Of a stretch of 64,000 bases of DNA, positions 56,271-64,000 are shown in pieces. The translations under genes and the position numbers were made by a program. Position 1 is the first letter of the stretch, and each line of letters begins with the position of its first letter. This DNA is from Phyllostachys edulis (taxonomy: Eukaryota > Streptophyta > Magnoliopsida > Poales > Poaceae): contig CM070546.1 in NCBI GenBank assembly GCA_036346405.1, forward strand, positions 105,592,826 to 105,656,825. The letters run 5' to 3'. The notes under the pieces were generated by a model. It was not told the DNA's origin, made no database searches, and saw only the letters and a list, made by a program, of their open reading frames with translations.

Positions 56271-58634
56271 ATCTGAAGGGTAATAGCTCTTTCCATAGTA
56301 GATTTGCATATTTGACACAAAGACATTGTGAACAACTTGTGATCTACGAACAACATGACAATTGTCTCTCTGGGATTGATTGCTAGCTCGAAGAGGAGAA
56401 AAGGTGGGACTACCCAGTCAGATGTACAAGACCTTCCCGGTGATGCATGGCTCCTATAGCATGCATAAATAGTCCACGAGCCATCACATTCTGAATCTGA
56501 TAATATCTTCCGCCTAATTAAATAGCACCAATTGTCTAACCCAAAGCAAAATTTCTAGATAATCAAATGGATTATCGTGGGTCCCAAACAGACGAAATAA
56601 TTGTTTACAATGAAGCTAAATTATTGATTAAGTTTCTTATGACCAAAGGAAACCTCATGCCATGGTCGTGACTCGCTTTCGCAGAATGAAATGAGTCTCT
56701 CTAGGGAATAAGTTGCCTCCCTGTAGTTGGGGAAATAAGTTGCCTCTCTCGTCCATCCTCACTCTCTTCACCAATCGCCGAGGCTGACCACCTCCACCCC
56801 AGCCGCTACCCTCCCCGCGCCGCTTGGCCCTACCCATGCGACTCCCCCTACTCGTCGACCTCCTCCTCCCGCCACCGGCCCCGACCTCCTCCCCACCGCC
56901 ACCGGCCCTGACCTCCTCTTCCTTGCCTCTGTCGGCCTCGATGTGCCGTTGTCACCTCTACCGCTCGTCGGTGGGGAGAGAGAGATGGGGGATGAAGAAG
57001 AAGATGAAGAGCAAGAAGCTCGACGATGATGAGCTCGCTGGGCATGGAGGTGGTGGCGGCAGCGGTGATGACGGATAGGGGGCAGGGCCATCGTCGCCGC
57101 AGCTGTGACCACGAGTGCGGCGTTGGGCGCTTTGATGGTGGTGGTGGCGACGTCCCAGTCGGCGTCCTCGGTGGCGGAGCGGGAGGAGGAGGGGGTCATC
57201 TAGGAGGTGGTGGTCGGGGCGGGGTCGAGCGGTGGCGGTGGTGGCAGGGGCGGGGAGGGTAGCGGCTGGGTGGAGGTGGTCAGCCTTGGCGGTTCGTGAA
57301 GAGAGTGAGGATAGAGGAGAGAGACGAGAGAGGAGGATGTAGAAGAAGCTGAAGAGTTGAAGGGTAAATAAGTCTTTTCGTGCATAATTTGTCAGTCAAC
57401 TCATGGTTGATTGACGGAAGTAGCAAAAAACGGGATGCAAGTTAAGATTCGATGGCAACTAGGGATGGACAGTTTTGCAATGGTATTTTAGAGACCCAGC
57501 CAAGTTCCACTGGTAAATAAGAAATTAATCATATACTAAAAGTTTTAGAACAACCAAACTACCTATGTTTCTTAACGCAGTTGCCGTAAACAACTACAAA
57601 GAAATCTAAAATAAAATAGAGCAAGCATATCATTAAGCTCCCAGTAACACATTGTGTTGCATAACCCATCGTGGAAAAAGTCTGGAAGGAACCAAAAAAA
57701 ACTATGCATGGAAACGAGCAAAGGAGGCGCAGTACGTGCCTCTCCTCATTCTTGTGTGGACGTAGCAGATTTCATCAGGCCGGGCAAGCAGCCGCTACGG
57801 CCGATGCGCGCGGTCCCCTGCTGTCAGATCTAGATCGCACGGTTGCTTCAAGGGACAGGTCAGGTCGATTGACCTTTCTAGCGTCGGCACGTGAAGACGT
57901 GGGCAGGCAGATGAGGTGAAGCCATCGCCTCGCCGGGGGATATCCGCGTCGGCCGGGTCCCCGCGGATAAAAAAACTTGGATCTCGTAGTTGTGTCTTTT
58001 TGTTCCAATCTCACGTACTTTTTTTAGCCGGACAGGCCGAAGTTTTATCAGGAGCAAAGAAGAAAAAGATTAAAAGAGCTAGTGGTACAAAGAAGTCGAC
58101 AGAAAGGTTGTCAACGAAGTTAATCCAAACTAATAATAAGCCTAAACCAACAAGAAGACTATATCGATATAACTTCTTGTAAGACCCTCTGACATCATTT
58201 TTTTTCCTATGTCATGTGTGGGGATACATGATTGAACCTGAGTCTAAGGTAGGTGCGCATACACCACGAAAATAAATTTTTTGAAAAAGAACTTTTTCCA
58301 TAACTGTTTAATTCTCTCTCACACATATGTGTTACAATAATATCTCACATCATCCTACGGAGGAGCCAGAAAATTTATTTCCGTGTGCCACCCTCCACTA
58401 CCACCACTTGCCACTTCTGTATCGGGTTGGCCGGTTGGGTGTCAACAATTTATCACTCACCCCCTGTCATTTTCAAAGAACAATTTGCCCGACACGCACG
58501 CCGGCCCGTCCATCCAGATTCCCACACCCGCTACTTCCAACTCCTTTTCGCGGCAAAGAAATCGCCGGCCGGAGCGGAGCCGAGCCCCCGCGAGCCAGCC
58601 ACCAGCCGGTGGGGGAGGGAAGATCGAAGCAGGA
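56271..58634. other. Intergenic region and 5' leader before the SMP/C2 gene
   Basis: From 56,271 to 57,300 the DNA is locally CCTCCT/GGAGG-rich with Pro- and Gly-rich frames on both strands, not convincing genes. From 57,300 to 58,330 it is AT-rich with no frame. The region 58,330-58,634 is probably promoter and 5' leader of the SMP/C2 gene. It is open in three frames, but the first Met with family homology is at 58,635. Confidence 0.4.
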
Positions 58635-61600
58635 ATGGACGCCGGCGAGCTGTCCGTCGTGTACCACATCGCCCTGGTGCTGGCCGCGCTGTGGGCCGCC
58701 GGCTCCGTCGGGTGGCGCCACTCCGTCCTTTTCCTCCTCGCCTTCCTCTACCTCTTCATGGTACTACTGCTTCTGCCTGCCACCGCCACCTCTCCCCTCC
58801 CAAGATTTGATTTTATTCCAAGAACCGCATGCCCGCCTGTTACATCCGGGTTTATACCATACCATTCCACTGTATCGCTTTGGCTAGAAGATTCTTGCTT
58901 TTTTTGACACCTTCTTCCGTGTCTTAAAATTCGTTACCTTTTAGTGATGTAACTGATGTTAAGAAAGCTCTAAAGGTACATGGTAGCAGATTCTGGCCGT
59001 GCTTGTTGATTCTATCGTTTCCGGGTGATTTGCTTTTCTTTAATGTGATGCCATTTGGTCTGTTTGAGTGGTAAGATGTTTCTGATGATTTTAGAAATTT
59101 GAGTGTAGAATTCTTAGTGTGTCATAGGGAAAGGAAGTCCAGGGACATGCTAGGAAATAGCTGAATGCATGTATTGTTGTTGGAATGCTATGATTGGTTG
59201 ATTACCATGTCACATGGCGCCGATAATTTTCTCCATGTGTATGTTACTCAGGTATAGCAAGTACAGCCCATTAATCCTGTCTATTTCGTATTTGGGCATT
59301 TGTTGGGGATGTCGTGCTAAAGTATATCTTCTGGAATATAATTATTTTAAAAAAAACCGCTATTTAATAATTCTATGCTCCCAATATAAATGCAAATTTG
59401 ACTTTCAATTAATTAAATTCCTTTTGTTTTTGGTAAATTTATTAAACATTTTACATGAAACCATGGAAGTTTTGCTGTTGCAAGTGAAATGTAAGCATAT
59501 GAACTCATAATTCACGAAAGTGTTTTCTTTTGAGTAATATAATTGCCAGAGGAAATTTTGATTAGCAACCAGTAACCATATCCATGTTTTGACACTACAG
59601 CAACAGTATGGTGGGCTAGTATGTGTAGTTCAAGTGTTCAACAAAACACCCAGTTTTGGAGGATTTGGTAAATCATATTTTAATTTCTGGAGCATCAAGC
59701 AGGATCAAGGAATTTCCTACATTTTTTATAAGCTCTCACATTTATTATTCTGGTCTAATCTCACATTCATCAACAATGAAGCAAGTAACATATTCGAGAC
59801 TTGCCACTGTATGAGATATTTTCCCATTTTTGATGGTATACCATGTAACCATGGTATTTTCGTTCTCTTCATGAACACCAATTATTAGTTGCTTCCGCCT
59901 CTTTGTACTACACTGTTTTTGTTTGCCTATTTACTCCCCTCTCTTTCCATTTGACATGTTGTAGCTTTAACATGATTTTCGTTACTAAGTTCTAGCTTTT
60001 TGCAAGCATTATTTTTAGCGTTTTAGCTGACAATGTACATGTTTGCTTGAACATGTCAAGATATCAGATAATCAGAACAATACAAAATTATATGACCTGT
60101 TTGATTCCAAAACTAAAAGGACAGTTATATTCCTTTTTATTGCAGGTAAATGCCCGCTGTGCAATGAGATTGCGAAAGCGAATACAACATGAGGAAATGA
60201 AATCTGCCTACCAACGAAGAGTATGTACCTTTTCTGTGATCCAAGATTGATGCTTGTGATAAATATTATTGTAAGGATGAACCTGGTTGGCTAGGCTGGC
60301 ACATCCATTCTCCTTTTTATTTCTATTGCAATGTCTGGCCACACTTGAGTGGATGTAGCTCATATTGTTTTATGTATCAGCTGCTTTCTGATGCAGAATC
60401 AGTACGCTGGTTAAATCATGCAATAAAAAAGATGTGGCCTATCTGTATGGAGAAGATCGTTTCACAACTTTTGCGGCCCATCATACCATGGTTCTTGGAT
60501 AAGTTCAAACCTTGGACAGTTGTATGGTTTCCTTCTTATATATTGCTTTTCTAATTCATAATGTTCTATTGCATGGCCTGTACTTGGAACTACTACTTCA
60601 ACAAAAAATATATATAAGTTAATATTTAATTACTTTAAGTAGGTATTGCGCTCAATAGCTCAATTGGTGTAGTTGTTCTGCAGAGTAAAGCAAGTATTCA
60701 GGAGCTTTACATGGGTAGGAATCCACCAATGTTTACCTCGATGAGAGTTCTACCTGAGACATCAGATGATGACCACTTGGTGGGCATCACTATCTTTTGA
60801 TATGAATATTTCCTTTTTCTTCTATAGGCAATACATTTCGTAATGATATGTGTACCATCCAATGGATCGATCCAGGTTCTTGAGCTAGGGATGAATTTTC
60901 TATCTGCTGAAGATATGAGTTCTGTGCTTGCTATACAGCTGCGTAAGAGTGTGGGACTTGGAATGACCACAAACATGCATTTGACTAGCATGCATGTCGA
61001 GGGAAAGGCAAGTTACCTAGTTAGCTTCATCGTACTGTCATTAACTAAGTGGATTGATAATTTGCTTCTCAGAACAGTATGTGGAGTAAGTAAAAAAGAC
61101 TAATTAATGCACATATAACACAAGTCTTTTGTTTTCTCCATGCTCAAAATAGAGACATTAACTAAAATTTATATTGATACCACAATTTTTTTATTATGCC
61201 TCTTGTTCAAAATTGGTTAAAGTTCTCCGTTATCCTTGCTCAAAATACAGGCAAAGGCATAGATTCACTATGCTTAATGGAGGAAAGGAATAGAGCATTC
61301 CTCACCTTAGTGGAGGCAACAGCTAACACGTATGCACCCTAGGGTGATTGGAGACAAACACCATTGTTGCTTGTGTAGGTTGGTTGCAAGTACTCTGTTG
61401 TGACCTGACTGTAATCCTAAAGAAAGCGATGGGGACTTTCCACTCAACAAAGGACCTACATGTATTCTTCCTTTTTTTTGAAAAGGAACACAATGAGGGG
61501 AGGTCCCTAACTATACAAATGTATTGACATAATAGTAAAAATGTACAAAGTCCTTCTAGGGGGAAACAGAAGAGAGAAAAAGTTCAATTTAAAGTTTCAG

Positions 61601-64000
61601 CAAATCCTCATTCCAGTTTCTTCCCTTTTATATCCTTACCATGTACTCAGCACAAGAATATGTTCATTATGCAGATTTTAGTTGGTGTGAAGTTTGTTCG
61701 GAGTTGGCCATTTCTTGGCCGTGTAAGACTATGCTTTGTGGAGCCTCCTTATTTTCAGATGACTGTAAAACCACTCATTGGTCATGGGCTTGATGTCACC
61801 GAGTTTCCAGGAATTTCAGGATGGCTGGTAAGCTTTTCCTGTATCATAATTTTCCTTTTTCTAAACCTTTTGGTATCATGGGTGATTCTGTTTCTTGCTG
61901 ATCACTTAGCCTCCTTATTTCTTTTTCCAGGATAAGTTGATGGATACTGCATTCGGGCAGACGTTAGTTGAGGTTAGATCACAACTATTTTACTTATATT
62001 TTTCTCGGTTTAGAAATCTTGGTTTTATTTTTGATGAGCACATTTTGAAGGTTATCCATTGTTTAATTTTTCATCGCTGAAATATTTTTTCTTCTTCCAG
62101 CCCAATATGCTTGTCATCAATATGGAAAAATTTGCATCTACTCCTTCAGGTAAGAAGTAAATTTTTGTTTCTGCTTGTCTTTCAGAAATCCTCCTTCCAT
62201 TCCAGCTGGCTTAAAAAAATCTGCGACTATAGTTTCAGAAATGCTACTGCATTTAATGTTAGTATTAAACAATTCTGGTAGGGTGTAGTGTCTATATGAA
62301 TTGACATCTTTGATCACTTGCTTTATCCGAGTGTGCTAGCAAATGGTAATATGATATGTCCCTTCAAAACCCGTACTTAAAATTAAACAACTTCTGTATT
62401 TCTTTGTCCTATGTTTGCTAAGTTCTATTTTGACTAACATCACTCAGATGAATAATAGCTCTCTTTGGTATTATTTATTCGATGATGAACTTTCAGTCTC
62501 CCTCCTGCTATTTGTCTACTTTCTTTGCACTAATCTCTTCATATTCTACAGAAAATAATTGGTTCAGCATTGAGGAGAGGCCTCCTGTTGCATACATAAA
62601 ACTTGAGATTTTAGAAGGAACTGACATGAAACCATCTGATATAAATGGTGAGGGTTACCTGCAGCAACATTTGTGTTGCTCATCATTTGTTTAACGCATT
62701 TCATGTTCTATTATATAGGGCTCGCGGACCCTTATGTGAAAGGTCGTCTTGGTCCTTTTAAATTCCAAACACAAATACAGAGGAAAACACTATCCCCTAA
62801 GTGGTTTGAAGAATTCAAAATACCCATCACATCGTGGGAGGCAGCAAATGAACTTGTTATGGAAGTTCGTGATAAGGACCCCATGTTTGATGACTCACTT
62901 GGGTATGTTCCATTCTCTGAACTCGTATTGTTAAATGATGTTTTGATCAGGAAATCTATAGGATCACATTTGTACTGTCTTGCATTGGAACTATAGTTTT
63001 TTTTTTTAATCATTCCAATGTTGTGATTCAGTTGCGGTTTGTAAAAGATGACAATCTGGCATTTGTTTTATCTCAGTTTGACAATTAGCCATTCCTGCTG
63101 TTTTGTACTGAATTGATCTATTTGGTCTTTTACTGAAAGAAAACAAAAATATGCTGCATTCCATTATGTTTACAGAGCATGTACCATAGACATACATGAA
63201 CTGAGAGGTGGGCAAAGACATGACAAATGGATATCACTGAAGAATATCAAGAAAGGAAGGATTCACGTGGCGGTAACAGTTGAAGATATATCGGAGGTTG
63301 GTGATAACATTCCCATTTTTTTGCTATAATTTTTCAAGACCATTTAAATGGTCATTTGACGAAGGTAGCACCTAAATGATTGGTAACACTAGATACACTC
63401 TCTTCATCGGGACCTTATCTAGTAAAATAACTGATGAGCTAGAAAATAAATAGTGCGTCCAAACCTCCCTTTTGTTTTTAAGGGAGATGGGTGCAGGGAA
63501 AAAATAACCGGCCGGTAACCGCCGGTTACCGGTTACCGGCTGGGGTCCGGGATCCAAAATCCCGACCGGTTTTCTCGGGTTTTGCAAGTTCAAATTTCAA
63601 ATTTCGAAATTCGGCTGGTTTTTAATCAAATTCAAGCGATTTTTATCCGGGATTTTTCTGGTTCGAACGGTAACTGGCCGGTTACCGTTCCCGGCCAACC
63701 AGCGGGAAGTGGTCCTGTACCGGTTCCCTGACCCTTGGATGGGTGTATATGTTGATACTGTAGAAGTTCATGCCTGAACTCAATCCCAGTTATTTTTGCA
63801 GGAGAAGGATGTAGCAGGTCTGGAAGAATCATTGAGGAAAGCTGATGCCGAACTGCCAGTATCAACCTCTGTCGACAACAAGTTTGGTGCTGGTGATCTG
63901 CCTGAAGAAAAGAAAGTCTTAATGGATGAAGTGGAGCACATTAACATTGATGGACAAGAACAACCTGGCGGATTGTATGTACATCGCCCTGGCACTGGAG
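58635..64000 (+). CDS. NTMC2T6: SMP and C2 domain membrane-contact protein (NTMC2 type 6, At1g53590-like), 5' part
   Basis: Twelve exons: 58,635-58,760; 60,146-60,220; 60,381-60,521; 60,684-60,779; 60,876-61,007; 61,675-61,827; 61,931-61,972; 62,101-62,149; 62,552-62,647; 62,719-62,902; 63,176-63,296; 63,802-beyond 64,000. They give 471 residues so far. An N-terminal hydrophobic segment (about 8-42) is followed by a basic stretch and the SMP lipid-transfer domain (about 68-255; SVRWLNHAIKKMWP, LYMGRNPPMFT, LELGMNFLSAEDM, PYFQMTVKPL). The C2 domain (about 285-395) has DINGLADPYVKG and VRDKDPMFDD, keeping the Asp residues expected to bind calcium. Such proteins tether the ER to another membrane and move lipid. 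Intron 5 has a GC donor. The remainder, a low-complexity C-terminus, lies outside the window. Confidence 0.93.
61008..61674 (+). other. GC-AG intron 5 of the SMP/C2 gene
   Basis: The junction AAG|GCAAGT ... GCAG|ATT joins HVEGK to ILVGVKF exactly as the family needs. No GT donor nearby keeps the frame. GC donors with AAG|GCAAGT context are a known minor class. Confidence 0.85.
63494..63737. mobile_element. hAT-type MITE, 244 bp, in intron 11 of the SMP/C2 gene
   Basis: Perfect 8-bp duplication GATGGGTG at 63,486-63,493 and 63,738-63,745. Left end CAGGGAAAAAATAACCGG, inverted right end CAAGGGTCAGGGAACCGG. The interior is rich in CCGGTTACCGG palindromes near both ends. Confidence 0.85.

Overview
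This window is nuclear DNA from a grass (Poaceae), probably a panicoid. The calls rest on GC-rich first exons, GT-AG introns, three plant host genes of recognisable families, and a dense nest of grass-type transposons: CACTA elements with CACTACTA... ends, hAT elements with CAGTGGCGGA... or TAGTGGTGG... ends, a Tourist-like GGGCGTGATTGG element, and Ty1-copia and Ty3-gypsy elements primed by TGGTATCAGAGC-like sites. I see no rRNA, tRNA or CRISPR. The species cannot be fixed from the sequence alone.

Layout. Positions 1-28,434 are essentially all transposon: a Ty3-gypsy fragment (LTR end, primer-binding site, gag zinc knuckles) abuts a decayed CACTA element, A (to 11,420), with a tnp2-type transposase remnant and a second gene combining a TNP1-like part with a ULP1/C48-type peptidase part. 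Non-coding repeat-derived DNA follows, then a 3.2-kb hAT element with a broken transposase, a 1,045-bp hAT, and a nest: a PIF/Harbinger-like element (22,216-28,431) holding one hAT (22,698-26,825) that itself holds CACTA B (23,064-26,234), plus a second hAT (27,182-28,227). Most of these have exact target-site duplications (TSDs).

Host genes. A two-exon class-3 lipase-like gene (29,495-31,110, +) converges on a 'ribosomal L18a-like' small membrane-protein gene (31,881-45,639, -). The latter has four exons and a third intron of about 12 kb swollen by a Mutator-like MITE, two nested hATs, a short LTR element containing a hAT, and a full Ty1-copia element. A long-TIR element sits 91 bp upstream of its start codon. 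At the right edge lies a multi-exon SMP/C2-domain protein gene of the plant NTMC2 type 6 class (58,635 to beyond 64,000, +), with a GC-AG intron and a hAT MITE in intron 11.

Between these genes lie CACTA C (48,311-54,299), which carries a captured F-box/Sel1-repeat-like gene split by a 2.46-kb solo LTR, and a 5'-truncated LINE (54,790-56,257).

The most unusual pattern is in the three CACTA elements. Each has two transcription units, and the second is preceded by an internal copy of the subterminal palindromic repeats (TCACAGACGG or TCACGAGCGG type) followed by a TATA-like box and CTAGGGTTT. The upstream unit differs in each element (tnp2 in A, unidentified in B, captured F-box-like gene in C).
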